Assembly: GCF_004570975.1 (NCBI RefSeq)
Contig: NZ_SPPC01000004.1
Span: 124,001 to 188,000, forward strand
From: Barnesiella sp. WM24
GTDB lineage: Bacteria > Bacteroidota > Bacteroidia > Bacteroidales > Muribaculaceae
DNA: 64,000 nucleotides
Direction: 5' to 3'
The notes under the pieces were generated by a model. That model had not been told where the DNA came from, did not search any database, and was given only the letters and a program-made list of their open reading frames with translations. The translations under genes and the position numbers were made by a program. This document shows positions 44,081 through 53,108 of the stretch, one piece after another. Within the stretch, counting starts at the first letter, position 1, and every line of letters begins with the position of its first letter.

Positions 44081-44650
44081 ATGACAATGAGACTTCTTAT
44101 ACTTGACAATTACGACTCCTTCACCTACAATATCGTACACGCTGCGCGTCAGCTTGGATTCACTCCGGAAGTATATCGCAACGATGAGATTTCCATCGAT
44201 GACATAGACCGATATGACAAGATTATCCTTTCCCCGGGGCCCGGCATACCTGAAGAGGCAGGTATAATGCCTGATTTAATTAAACGATATGCCGACACAA
44301 AATCAATTCTCGGCATATGCCTCGGCGAACAAGCTATAGGCGAATGTTTCGGGGCGAAACTGCGCAATCTCGCTGACGTGTACCACGGCATCCAGTCAGA
44401 AATCACCGTCATCGGAGATGACTATATCTTCAGCGGATTGCCCGAGCGCATTAAAGTGGGGCGCTACCATTCATGGGTCGTGGACGGCAATTCGCTACCC
44501 GACACCCTTGAGGTTACAGCAGTAAGCGACGACGGGGAAATAATGGCTATACGACATAAGACATTGGATGTAAGGGGTGTGCAGTTTCACCCTGAATCGG
44601 TGCTGACTCCCGAGGGTACAAAAATTTTATCTAACTGGCTAAGCAAGTAA
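44081..44650 (+). CDS. trpG: Anthranilate synthase component II (glutamine amidotransferase)
   Basis: The 189-aa class-I amidotransferase has SPGPGIPEEAG, the nucleophile in GICLGEQAIGECFG and the His-Glu pair in GVQFHPESVLT. The usual LGHQ reads LGEQ here; that His is not a catalytic triad residue. ATG codons at 44081 and 44087 are both possible starts. It supplies ammonia to TrpE. Confidence 0.95.
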   Translation: MTMRLLILDNYDSFTYNIVHAARQLGFTPEVYRNDEISIDDIDRYDKIILSPGPGIPEEAGIMPDLIKRYADTKSILGICLGEQAIGECFGAKLRNLADVYHGIQSEITVIGDDYIFSGLPERIKVGRYHSWVVDGNSLPDTLEVTAVSDDGEIMAIRHKTLDVRGVQFHPESVLTPEGTKILSNWLSK

Positions 44651-44656
44651 AGAGCA

Positions 44657-45652
44657 ATGAAAAATATATTACAGAAAATGTTTGAACACAAGAGCCTGTC
44701 GCGCGATGAAGCGCGTGACATACTCCTGAATATCGCCGATGGAAAGTATAATGACTCCCAGTTGTCGGCATTCATGACCGTATATCTCATGCGCAGCATC
44801 ACCCTTGACGAGCTGAGCGGATTTCGCGACGCCTTGCTTGAACGCCGGTTGCAGCCCGACCTCGGCGATACAGACGCAATCGACATCGTTGGCACCGGCG
44901 GTGACGGCAAAAACACGTTCAACATATCCACGGCATCATGTTTCGTTGTCGCCGGAGCGGGCGAAAAAGTGGTAAAGCATGGCAATTACGGTGCAAGCTC
45001 AATATCAGGGGCGTCAAATGTGCTTGAACAGCATGGCGTCAAATTCACCTCCGACAGCGACCGCCTGCGCCGGTCGCTCGACGAATGTGGCGTCGCCTAC
45101 CTGCATGCCCCATTTTTCAGCCCGGCACTGAAAAGCGTGGCGGCGGCACGGAAATCTCTCGGTGTACGCACATTTTTCAATATGCTCGGACCGCTTGTCA
45201 ACCCCACTCTACCACGATTCCGTCTTTTAGGTGTCTATAATCTGAAGCTTATGAGACTGTATAAGTATATCTCGCAGCAGGAAGGCGTTCAGTGTACGGT
45301 AGTTCACTCGCTTGACGGCTATGACGAAGTGTCGCTGACATCTCCGTTCAAGGTGTCAAAAGGCGACGAGGAACAGATGTACACTCCTGAATCGCTCGGA
45401 TTTTCCCGTGCAAGGGAGGAAGACCTTTCCGGTGGCGACACCCCTGAAGAAGCAGCCGTGATATTTGACAATGTTCTTAAAGGCGAGGCGACAAAAGCTC
45501 AACATGACTGCGTGGTTGCAAATGCCGCATTTGCCCTTGCCACTCTCGATCAGTCACTATCGATTGATGACGCGATAAAACGTGCCGACGAGTCAATCTG
45601 GAGCGGCAGCGCACTTAAATGTTTCAACCGGTTTGTAACCCTTAATAGCTGA
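44657..45652 (+). CDS. trpD: Anthranilate phosphoribosyltransferase
   Basis: The 331-aa product has the PRPP-binding GTGGDGKNTFNIST and KHGNYGASSISGASNVLEQHG motifs, and RTFFNMLGPLVNP. It attaches ribose-5-phosphate to anthranilate. It starts 6 bp after trpG. Confidence 0.97.
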   Translation: MKNILQKMFEHKSLSRDEARDILLNIADGKYNDSQLSAFMTVYLMRSITLDELSGFRDALLERRLQPDLGDTDAIDIVGTGGDGKNTFNISTASCFVVAGAGEKVVKHGNYGASSISGASNVLEQHGVKFTSDSDRLRRSLDECGVAYLHAPFFSPALKSVAAARKSLGVRTFFNMLGPLVNPTLPRFRLLGVYNLKLMRLYKYISQQEGVQCTVVHSLDGYDEVSLTSPFKVSKGDEEQMYTPESLGFSRAREEDLSGGDTPEEAAVIFDNVLKGEATKAQHDCVVANAAFALATLDQSLSIDDAIKRADESIWSGSALKCFNRFVTLNS

Positions 45653-45686
45653 AAAGAAGCCATCAACCACAATAAAGCGTATTCTT

Positions 45687-46469
45687 ATGAACGACATATT
45701 AAGACTTATCGTAGAAAACAAACGCCGCGAGGTGGCGGCTCTCAACACCCGCGGAGGCAACAGATTTACGGAGCTGATGCCCCACATGTTTCTGAATCCG
45801 CCCGTATCAATGAGCCGTGCCATAAAAGAGAGCGCCACCGGCATTATCGCAGAATTCAAGCGCAGGTCGCCGTCAAAGGGAGAAATCCATCCGCTCGCAC
45901 TCGTCAATGAAATCGTCCCGGCATATGAGGACGCCGGCGCAGCGGCTTGTTCAATGCTGACCGACACAGTATATTTCGGCGGTGCGCTGAGCGATCTATC
46001 GCTCGCAAGCACGCTTACGCGTCTACCCCTGCTGAGGAAAGACTTTATCGTAGACGAGCGTCAGATTTATGAAGCCAGGATATTTGGCGCATCGGCGATT
46101 CTGCTCATAGCCGCCGTGCTTTCTTTTGACGAGATTGTCAGGTTTACTTCGCTTGCCCACAGCCTCGGCATGGAAGTGCTGCTTGAGATTCACTCTGTCG
46201 ACGAACTTGACCGGCTGTCGCCTGATGTCGACATGCTAGGAGTAAACAACCGCGACCTCACATCATTTAACACCGACACAGCCACTTCGCTTGACCTTAT
46301 TTCATCACTGCCGGCAGGCATAGTAAAGATAGCGGAAAGCGGCATTTCATCACCTGCCCAGCTTAGATCTCTGCGCGAAGCAGGCTATGACGGATTTCTT
46401 ATAGGTGAACGGTTTATGAGACATGACAATCCCGGAAATGCACTTAAAGAATTTATCAATGAAATCTAA
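45687..46469 (+). CDS. trpC: Indole-3-glycerol phosphate synthase
   Basis: The 260-aa TIM barrel has IIAEFKRRSPSKGEI, LRKDFIVDERQIYEARIFGA, LGVNNRDLTSF and AESGISSPAQL. It is monofunctional, with trpF as a separate gene that overlaps its 3' end by 11 bp. Confidence 0.97.
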   Translation: MNDILRLIVENKRREVAALNTRGGNRFTELMPHMFLNPPVSMSRAIKESATGIIAEFKRRSPSKGEIHPLALVNEIVPAYEDAGAAACSMLTDTVYFGGALSDLSLASTLTRLPLLRKDFIVDERQIYEARIFGASAILLIAAVLSFDEIVRFTSLAHSLGMEVLLEIHSVDELDRLSPDVDMLGVNNRDLTSFNTDTATSLDLISSLPAGIVKIAESGISSPAQLRSLREAGYDGFLIGERFMRHDNPGNALKEFINEI

Positions 46470-47169
46470 ACCTGTTACATCCCGGCCACGCCATGCCGAC
46501 ATGATGATTAAAGTGTGTGGCATGCGTGAGCCTGACAATATCGCAGCTGTCGCGGCGCTCACCCCGATGCTGATGGGATTCATATTCCACGGCGGGTCAC
46601 CGCGTGACGCCACAGGGCTTTCACCCGATGCAGTCAAGGCGCTGCCCCACTTTATCCGCCCGGTCGGAGTCTTTGTAGACCGGTCGGTCGATGAGATAAC
46701 CGACACCTGCAGCCGCTATGGAATAAAAATCGTGCAACTTCATGGCTCGGAGACTCCCGCGACATGCCGCAGTCTTAAAGATGAAGGCTTTACTGTGTTC
46801 AAGGCTATCGGCATCAGCGACCGCCGCGACCTGGAAAATGCTGCTGTCTATGACGAGTCAATCGACATGTTTGTATTTGACACCAAGAGCCGCAATCATG
46901 GAGGCACGGGAAAAAAATTTGACTGGCAGGTGCTTGACAGCTATCCGCTCCTTACCCCCTATCTGCTCAGTGGCGGGATAGGTCCGGATGACATTGATAA
47001 CATAATCGGGGCAATGAGTCCCGGAATGGCGGGAATAGACATAAACAGCAGGTTTGAGACCGCGCCGGGTCACAAAGAGATCAGCCTGCTTGTAAATTTT
47101 ATATTACAACTAAGAAAATTTAATGAACATGAACCGGATACAAAACCTTTTTGGGAGAAAAAAATCTGA
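46459..47169 (+). CDS. trpF: Phosphoribosylanthranilate isomerase
   Basis: The start at 46459 overlaps the trpC stop (ATGAAATCTAA) and gives 236 aa; an ATG at 46501 (MMIKVCGMR) is the alternative and would be closer to the usual length. Motifs IKVCGMREPDN, GVFVDRSVDEI, KIVQLHGSETP and LLSGGIGPDDID are clear. The 3' end overlaps trpA by about 41 bp, an unusually long overlap. Confidence 0.95.
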   Translation: MKSKPVTSRPRHADMMIKVCGMREPDNIAAVAALTPMLMGFIFHGGSPRDATGLSPDAVKALPHFIRPVGVFVDRSVDEITDTCSRYGIKIVQLHGSETPATCRSLKDEGFTVFKAIGISDRRDLENAAVYDESIDMFVFDTKSRNHGGTGKKFDWQVLDSYPLLTPYLLSGGIGPDDIDNIIGAMSPGMAGIDINSRFETAPGHKEISLLVNFILQLRKFNEHEPDTKPFWEKKI

Positions 47170-47908
47170 TATTCTTTCAATTTACTTCACTGCGGGATTT
47201 CCTTCTCTCGACTCAACTGTAGAAATAATTGATTCTCTTGCCTCAAAAGGCGTGGATATGATTGAAGTGGGAGTACCTTTTTCCGACCCGATGGCCGACG
47301 GACCTGTGATACAAAACAGCTCCTCTGTGGCGCTCCGCAACGGCATGACGCTTGAACTGCTTCTATCACAGGTCGAGGAAGACCGCCGGAAGCAACCCGA
47401 CATTCCTATGGTGTTGATGGGCTACCTCAACCCCATGATGCAGTATGGCATCAGCGCCCTCTTTAAAAGATGCAAGGAAGCGGGCATTGACGGGCTGATA
47501 ATCCCCGACCTTCCATTTGCCGAGTATATGAGCGAATATAAAGCTCTTTGCGAGACATATGACCTGCCGATGATCATGCTGATAACCCCTGAGACTTCCG
47601 ATGAGCGCATAAGACTTATTGACGAGAACTGCGACGGATTCATCTACATGGTATCATCGGCGTCAACCACAGGAACCAAAGATAGTTTCAACGAAGAGCA
47701 GACCTCATATTTCCGCCATATCGACAGCCTGGACCTGAAGCATGAAAGACTTATCGGTTTCGGCATCTCCAATCAGTCGACCTTCCGTGAGGCTTGCCGC
47801 TACTCGTCGGGCGCGATTGTGGGCTCATTTTTCATCAAGTGTCTTGAAGCATCGCCCGACAATCCGGAAGCGGCTGTCGACAGGCTGCTCACCGTTCTTG
47901 GCAGATGA
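47129..47908 (+). CDS. trpA: Tryptophan synthase alpha chain
   Basis: The 259-aa product (ATG 47129; 47123 is also possible) has YFTAGFPSLDST, the catalytic Glu in DMIEVGVPFSDPMADGPVIQ, and the Asp in IDGLIIPDLPF. GFGISNQSTF and AIVGSFFIK close the barrel. It cleaves indole-glycerol phosphate and passes indole to TrpB. It is the last gene of the operon, and its 3' end overlaps the convergent HAD gene by 20 bp. Confidence 0.97.
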   Translation: MNRIQNLFGRKKSDILSIYFTAGFPSLDSTVEIIDSLASKGVDMIEVGVPFSDPMADGPVIQNSSSVALRNGMTLELLLSQVEEDRRKQPDIPMVLMGYLNPMMQYGISALFKRCKEAGIDGLIIPDLPFAEYMSEYKALCETYDLPMIMLITPETSDERIRLIDENCDGFIYMVSSASTTGTKDSFNEEQTSYFRHIDSLDLKHERLIGFGISNQSTFREACRYSSGAIVGSFFIKCLEASPDNPEAAVDRLLTVLGR

Positions 47909-48527
47909 CGCGCATATGCCCGCGAGATGCCGGTTCAAGCAGCGCGAGTGTCTTGGAGGAGGGATTCACAAGTATGTTTAACCCGTTGTTACGGTTTACA
48001 AGCGGAAAATCATCGTAATGATCGGTGATGACCACGGCAAGTGAAACATTCTTCTCTCTGAGACACTCCTCGACAGCGGCAAGTTTTGCCTCCCCCACAT
48101 TCTCGTGCCATTCCTTTCCGGAAATGACATCGGGCGTTGCCACGCAACAATCAAAATGCAACAAATCGGCAATTCTGACGGCATACAGCGCCGGTGCAGC
48201 GGTAGCAAGAAGCAACACGCATCCTTCAGCGCGATATTGCTCTACAAGTCTCGCTACATCATGATTTATTGTCATAAGCAGTTTATCAACCAGAGCCTCT
48301 ACATCCATGCGGTCAAGATAACGCGCCGAACAGCTTAACGCCCTGCGCTTCATCTCAGAGTGAGTCATCAGGCGCATCTTACGCGCCGTAACCGCCCATA
48401 TGAGCCTTGATGCCTCAAAAAGGCGCATCTGACAAAGCAGCCGCTTCATAGCAAACAGCAGGTACTCGCGGAATGTGTTCACCCTCAGCAATGTGCCGTC
48501 AAGGTCAACCACCACTGCACGTTTCAT
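47889..48527 (-). CDS. HAD-IB family phosphatase (SerB-like)
   Basis: The start at 48527 gives 212 aa beginning MKRAVVVDLDGTLLRVNTF, the HAD motif I (DxDGT). Motif II is in LLLATAAPALYAVRIADL, and motif III/IV is around LAAVEECLREKNVSLAVVITDHYDDFPLV. Its ATG overlaps the stop of the phosphoribosyltransferase gene (ATGA at 48524-48527), so the two are translationally coupled. The substrate could be a phosphosugar product of the neighbouring enzyme. Confidence 0.85.
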   Translation of the reverse strand: MKRAVVVDLDGTLLRVNTFREYLLFAMKRLLCQMRLFEASRLIWAVTARKMRLMTHSEMKRRALSCSARYLDRMDVEALVDKLLMTINHDVARLVEQYRAEGCVLLLATAAPALYAVRIADLLHFDCCVATPDVISGKEWHENVGEAKLAAVEECLREKNVSLAVVITDHYDDFPLVNRNNGLNILVNPSSKTLALLEPASRGHMRVICQER

Positions 48528-49099
48528 TGTCTTGCATCCATCGACCATGGGAATCGAACCAATACTTTATCGTTAAACACTACAAAATCAGGCACAATCA
48601 CCGGCTCACACGTGGTCGAGGTTATCGCCGCCGTCGACACTCTGCCGCCGGCAAGACCGGTCACCTTACCGGTCACCGCCTTTAGAGTATAGCCGGAGTC
48701 GACTGCATCATCGACTATAAGCACCGATGTGTCACCGTGACTTATCGCTCCAATGATTTCCGGCGATATATCAGCTATTACTTCCCGATGCGGATTAATG
48801 TGACGTGACAGAAACCGCGCCTCCATTATCCTCATCAGGTCGAGCAGCCTTACCGGGAGATAACGCAGTATACGCCTCACTCCGCTCTTCTCTTTGCCCT
48901 TCGTCGAAGGGCGCCTCGCGGTGACAAAGCAGCAACGTGACTGCGGGAAATGACGCGCCAGGGATAATGCCACCCTCTCGCCTCCGGTGCGTATGCCTAT
49001 GATTATATCGGGAGCGCCCATTACTTCCCTCACCTTTACGGCAAGGTCGTCACACAGGCTTTCAAACACACTCTCCGATGACGCATCAAACACTCTCAT
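48524..49099 (-). CDS. Phosphoribosyltransferase-fold protein
   Basis: The start at 49099 gives 191 aa and an ATGA overlap with the glycosyltransferase stop. The PRPP-binding motif VLIVDDAVDSGYTL is present, and DIIIGIRTGGERVALSLARHF matches the N-terminal PRTase strand. It lacks a clear purine- or pyrimidine-specific hood. Between two cell-surface-type genes, it may make or transfer a ribosyl phosphate for a glycan, but that is inference. Confidence 0.8.
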   Translation of the reverse strand: MRVFDASSESVFESLCDDLAVKVREVMGAPDIIIGIRTGGERVALSLARHFPQSRCCFVTARRPSTKGKEKSGVRRILRYLPVRLLDLMRIMEARFLSRHINPHREVIADISPEIIGAISHGDTSVLIVDDAVDSGYTLKAVTGKVTGLAGGRVSTAAITSTTCEPVIVPDFVVFNDKVLVRFPWSMDARQ

Positions 49100-50058
49100 C
49101 CCGTAATTCTTGATATAAACGACAACGCGCGTCTGCCGCAATATGACAGCAGTACACCACACTTATTTTTAAATCTCACTTTCCTGTTGGTCAGTTCGCC
49201 GCCACGCAACTCACGTATTATATCCCAGCAGCGGTCGCTGTAAGCCGACCCGTCATAGCCATTGCGAGCGAGAAGGACAAACATATTGAACGCAGCGCTA
49301 AGCCGCCTGTCACGTGCCGCAAGCTGCATTTCCACTCCATAGGGGACTACGCGGCGACAGATAGACTCCGTGACCGAAAGCACATCAAGCCTGCGTAAAG
49401 AGAATGATCCGATATTACTGCCGGCTCGATGCCTGTAAAAATACAGCACATCTTCACTGACAATGACATGCCCGGCAAGAGGAGTGACAGCGGTGACAAA
49501 ATCAAGATCTTCATAAAGTGTCCCCTCGGCAAATCGGACTGAATCAAACAGATGTCTCCGGAAAAGCTTGCAACATGGACTGGTGTCAAGACCTTTCTGA
49601 TAAAGAGTGCGCTCAAGAGCGTCCACGCCGGTAAGCCGCTCGGGAGCCTTGCCGGAAAATGACAGTTTCCTCATATCGGGCGACTCTCCCTCGGCAAACC
49701 TGAACATGGCAATATCCGCGTCACTGTCACCGGCAAGCTTGTACAAGCGCGAAATATATGACTCATGGATTACATCGTCACTGTCCATAAACGCTATGTA
49801 TCGGCCTGTTGAAGCGTCAATGCCGGTATTGCGCGCCACCGACGAGCCTCCGTTGGACTGATGGATAACCCTGAAACGTGAATCGGAAGCCGCAACACAA
49901 TCACATATAGCCGCACTCCCGTCGGTCGACCCGTCATCGACCAGCACCACCTCAAAATCACTAAAATCCTGACGGCGTATGCTTTCCAGACATTCGCCTA
50001 TATACTGCGCCACATTATACACGGGCACGACTAAAGATATTTCAGGTTCATGGCTCAT
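49096..50058 (-). CDS. Family 2 glycosyltransferase
   Basis: The 320-aa GT-A enzyme has EISLVVPVYNVAQYIGECLES, LVDDGSTDGSAAICD, GGSSVARNTGIDASTGRYIAFMDSDDVI and YEDLDFV. The start is placed at 50058 because the -7 box (50065-50072) overlaps the earlier in-frame codon at 50067; the message may have almost no leader. It is the first gene of a three-gene operon. Confidence 0.9.
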   Translation of the reverse strand: MSHEPEISLVVPVYNVAQYIGECLESIRRQDFSDFEVVLVDDGSTDGSAAICDCVAASDSRFRVIHQSNGGSSVARNTGIDASTGRYIAFMDSDDVIHESYISRLYKLAGDSDADIAMFRFAEGESPDMRKLSFSGKAPERLTGVDALERTLYQKGLDTSPCCKLFRRHLFDSVRFAEGTLYEDLDFVTAVTPLAGHVIVSEDVLYFYRHRAGSNIGSFSLRRLDVLSVTESICRRVVPYGVEMQLAARDRRLSAAFNMFVLLARNGYDGSAYSDRCWDIIRELRGGELTNRKVRFKNKCGVLLSYCGRRALSFISRITG

Positions 50059-50064
50059 ATATAA

Positions 50065-50072
50065 CAAATTTA
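50065..50072 (-). promoter_or_regulatory. -7 box for the glycosyltransferase operon
   Basis: TAAATTTG on the minus strand ends 6 bp before the chosen start codon, which implies a leaderless or near-leaderless transcript. Confidence 0.5.
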
Positions 50073-50085
50073 CATAAAATAATTG

Positions 50086-50093
50086 TATATTTG
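50086..50093 (+). promoter_or_regulatory. -7 box for the DUF2807 gene
   Basis: TATATTTG, 87 bp before the start codon; divergent with the glycosyltransferase promoter. Confidence 0.6.
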
Positions 50094-50179
50094 CGAAAAC
50101 ACGGTATATATTTTATCGTTATTGCAACTTTAATGATGCTTCATGCATCTAATATGGACTAAAACAACCAACATTGCTT

Positions 50180-50989
50180 ATGAAAACATTAATTACACCA
50201 GTCCTCGCGACTATGCTGCTTGTAGCGACAGCAGCATGTGCGAAAGACACCAACAAGACGCTGTACGGCAGTAAAAACATCGTGACAAAAGAAGTTACCG
50301 CCGGCAACTTCAACAGCATTGTCACCACCTCTTCAGTCGACGTAGAGTATTACCAGTCAAAAGCAAAAAGCATAACAATCTCAGCCCCCGACAACATCAT
50401 CGATTATATTGACGTAAAGACTGATGGAAACAAGCTTAAAGTAGGATACAAAAAATTAAATAATATAAGGAGTATCGAATTACACGATGTCAAGGTAGTC
50501 GTGACAGTCAATGCCCCCGACGTCAGGACATTCACTACGGGAAGTTCCGGCGACATTGATATCAAAACCAACATCACCTCTGCCGGCAACATCTCTTTCA
50601 GCACTAACTCCAGCGGCGACATCAAGGCAAAGGCGATAGTCTGCAAGTCAATGGTGGCCTCGACAAGGAGTTCCGGCGATATTGAAATAAGCAGCCTTAA
50701 CTGCTCAAATCTTGACGCCATGACAAATAGCTCGGGCGACTTAAAAATCAATGACATCAAAGCCACAGAGGTAAAAGCGACAGCCAACAGTTCGGGTGAC
50801 ATAAAGCTTTCGGGCGAATGTGAGAATGCACGTCTCACGTCCAACAGCTCAGGCGATATAAAAGCGAAATCACTTGCCGCAGTCAAGGTAGAGGCAACCG
50901 CCAACAGCTCAGGTGACATCTATTGTACCGGCATAAGCGTGAACACCAGGAAGTCAAGCTCCGGTGATATTAATGTCAACTGGAGATAA
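50180..50989 (+). CDS. DUF2807 (GIN-domain) exported protein with SSGD repeats
   Basis: The start at 50180 (MKTLITPVLATMLLVATAACAKD) gives 269 aa with an export signal; the cysteine near residue 21 could be a lipobox. The GIN domain core (FNSIVTTSSVDVEYYQSK, SITISAPDNIIDYIDVKTDGNKLKVGYK) is followed by at least eight repeats of N/T-SSGD-I/L spaced 16-24 residues, a right-handed beta-helix pattern. Role unknown; such proteins are common in Bacteroidetes envelopes. Confidence 0.82.
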   Translation: MKTLITPVLATMLLVATAACAKDTNKTLYGSKNIVTKEVTAGNFNSIVTTSSVDVEYYQSKAKSITISAPDNIIDYIDVKTDGNKLKVGYKKLNNIRSIELHDVKVVVTVNAPDVRTFTTGSSGDIDIKTNITSAGNISFSTNSSGDIKAKAIVCKSMVASTRSSGDIEISSLNCSNLDAMTNSSGDLKINDIKATEVKATANSSGDIKLSGECENARLTSNSSGDIKAKSLAAVKVEATANSSGDIYCTGISVNTRKSSSGDINVNWR

Positions 50990-51006
50990 TATCACTCACC
51001 CGTAAC

Positions 51007-51381
51007 ATGGCACATCACAACGACCTCGGACAATGGGGTGAAAAAGTCGCGCGTGAATATCTTATCACGCGCGGCTATACTATTATAGAGCAAGACACCC
51101 GTAAGGGCTTTTATGAACTTGACATTATCGCAGTAAAAGGCAACCGCATAATATTTGTAGAAGTAAAGACACGTTCTACCGGAGCCTTCGACCCGCTTGA
51201 GGCAATAACACCTCAAAAAATCAACCGCATATGCAGCGCGGCAAACTCATTTGTAATCCATTACCAATATCCTCATGAAGTGCAGTTTGACATAATAGCA
51301 ATCACGGGCACCCCTGAAAACGGATACAACATCGAGCATATACCCGACGCCTTTGTCCCACCGCTGCGCGGATACCGATAA
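51007..51381 (+). CDS. YraN/UPF0102 family protein (nuclease fold)
   Basis: The 124-aa protein has the family motifs GEKVAREYLITRGYTI, the PD-(D/E)xK-like FYELDIIAVKGNRIIFVEVKTR and FDIIAITG. The fold resembles Holliday-junction resolvases, but activity is unproven. It is 17 bp after the DUF2807 gene and convergent with the OstA-like gene. Confidence 0.92.
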   Translation: MAHHNDLGQWGEKVAREYLITRGYTIIEQDTRKGFYELDIIAVKGNRIIFVEVKTRSTGAFDPLEAITPQKINRICSAANSFVIHYQYPHEVQFDIIAITGTPENGYNIEHIPDAFVPPLRGYR

Positions 51382-51389
51382 GCGACACC

Positions 51390-53108
51390 TTAATCAGTGC
51401 GACGGCGGCGAGCTGACGGGTCGGGCTCGTTTAACAACGCTTCCATCTCCAGAGGCACATTGAATATGTCGTCCTTATCCTTTGGACGAAGAGCCTCATA
51501 CCACTGGAACGACGGCAGGTAATATATTGATTTCTTGGCGAGATACAACGGAGTTACCGTACCCGTGACCTCAGGCCACATCATCATGCGCTCAAGCTTG
51601 CCGTCCTTAAAGATTCCCTGCAAAAAACTGCTCTCCGAATTTACAATCTTGTTATAAGTCGAATCATCTTCTTCAGGCAATGAAATCACCTCGACATTTC
51701 CGCTGACATCCAATTGCCTCAAAGTGCCCTCCTCAAACTGCGCGAGCATCTCCTTACCCGACAGCTGATTGTAAAACTCCTCGTCAACATGCTCGGCGAT
51801 AAATCCGAAATCGGGAAGTTTTGCCCAGTCGGCGGTAGAGTCATTGAAATGCACATTAATCACATTGCCAAATACCTGGCGCTCCTCATTCCACACGATA
51901 GGATGACGGTGCATGTACATTATCGAGTCACGCTCCATGAAACTTAACGAATCACACAGTCCCTGCACGTCAATGCGCCAGAAGCGCACACGCGGATAAG
52001 CAGTCATGACATGAGTTGAGTCTTCATGAAGAATATAACTGCGCACAGTGTCGCCATGAAGATACAGGGTGTCCTGACGGCTATATTCAAGGATGCGCGC
52101 ACGACCGGTAGCAAAGGAGCTGTCGTTAGCCTCATAATAAAAACCGTAATCTCCTTCGATAGCAGCCTGACGGATAGAGTCGGTAAGCACCATGCCGCCC
52201 CATGCCTGACCGAAACCGGCAGGATGGTCATAGAAAATAGTGTCACCGGTAAGAGTATTGCCACGCGTAGTCACAACAAGCGAACGGTCATAGAGCTCTG
52301 ACACTTCGGATTCCGTATCAAACCACCCGTTGCTTGAATACACAGTCGCACTGTCAGTAACAATCACCGACGGACTCACAATATTGGCGATGTGGGTGTC
52401 GGTATTGTACCGCAACACGTCGGTGGTCATCCTGAAGTCTTCTCCGGCTATGTCCTGAAGCACGACATGCTCTCTGAACTCAGCCTCTTTTGTGTCGGGA
52501 TTATATTCGCCGTAGCCCGATGTAAGCTGATTTTCCGCATCGGTTATCTTACCCTCGTTGTCATAATATCCGAGATTGGCGGCAAGGTCATAATAAAACA
52601 CGTAGGTCGACAACGTGACATCCTTGTTTATCAGCCTCACGGGAGAAGCTCCGTCACCGTAGAATGTAGCAAACTCAGTATCGCCCTTGTAATCAAGCTC
52701 GTCGGCATACACAAAAAGAGTGTCGCCCTGCTCCATCCTCACATTACCGTAGGCCTGCAGCGAGCCGCTCCCCTCATAGAAATTGGCGCTGTCACAATAC
52801 ATGAACATGCCGCCTTTGCGAAACATGACATTGCCTGTCACCATCTGAAATTCGGTGCTTATCTTTTCATCCATCCAAAGACGGTCGGCCCGTTCAAGAA
52901 ACACACGGCTGTCACGGTCGCGGTCAACATCAGGGATAGTGGGCTTCACCGGTATGCGCTTCGCCTTTGCCGACACCGGCAGCTGCACTTTTTCCTTGAC
53001 AGGTCCACCGAAGAGAAATGAAGGCGCAAGAACACCCAAAAGGCACAGGAGAACATAGATTCTCCCGTGCCTCAATGATGATATATTTTTATTTCCGTTA
53101 CTTTTCAC
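51390..53108 (-). CDS. OstA/LptA-like periplasmic protein
   Basis: The 572-aa protein has an N-terminal hydrophobic segment (IYVLLCLLGVLAPSFLFGG). Long series of OstA-type strands follow (VTGNVMFRKGGMFMYCDSANFYEGSGSLQAYGNVRMEQGDTLFVYADEL). The pattern 'GNVxxxxGxxxxYADxxxY' is that of LptA/LptD N domains, which bind LPS. It overlaps the preceding SurA-like gene by 11 bp, ending a likely five-gene run from guaB. Confidence 0.85.
   Translation of the reverse strand: MKSNGNKNISSLRHGRIYVLLCLLGVLAPSFLFGGPVKEKVQLPVSAKAKRIPVKPTIPDVDRDRDSRVFLERADRLWMDEKISTEFQMVTGNVMFRKGGMFMYCDSANFYEGSGSLQAYGNVRMEQGDTLFVYADELDYKGDTEFATFYGDGASPVRLINKDVTLSTYVFYYDLAANLGYYDNEGKITDAENQLTSGYGEYNPDTKEAEFREHVVLQDIAGEDFRMTTDVLRYNTDTHIANIVSPSVIVTDSATVYSSNGWFDTESEVSELYDRSLVVTTRGNTLTGDTIFYDHPAGFGQAWGGMVLTDSIRQAAIEGDYGFYYEANDSSFATGRARILEYSRQDTLYLHGDTVRSYILHEDSTHVMTAYPRVRFWRIDVQGLCDSLSFMERDSIMYMHRHPIVWNEERQVFGNVINVHFNDSTADWAKLPDFGFIAEHVDEEFYNQLSGKEMLAQFEEGTLRQLDVSGNVEVISLPEEDDSTYNKIVNSESSFLQGIFKDGKLERMMMWPEVTGTVTPLYLAKKSIYYLPSFQWYEALRPKDKDDIFNVPLEMEALLNEPDPSARRRRTD

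Noticed and set aside
52392-53021. 209-aa open frame on the plus strand
   Set aside because: Antisense to the OstA-like gene; no domain recognised.
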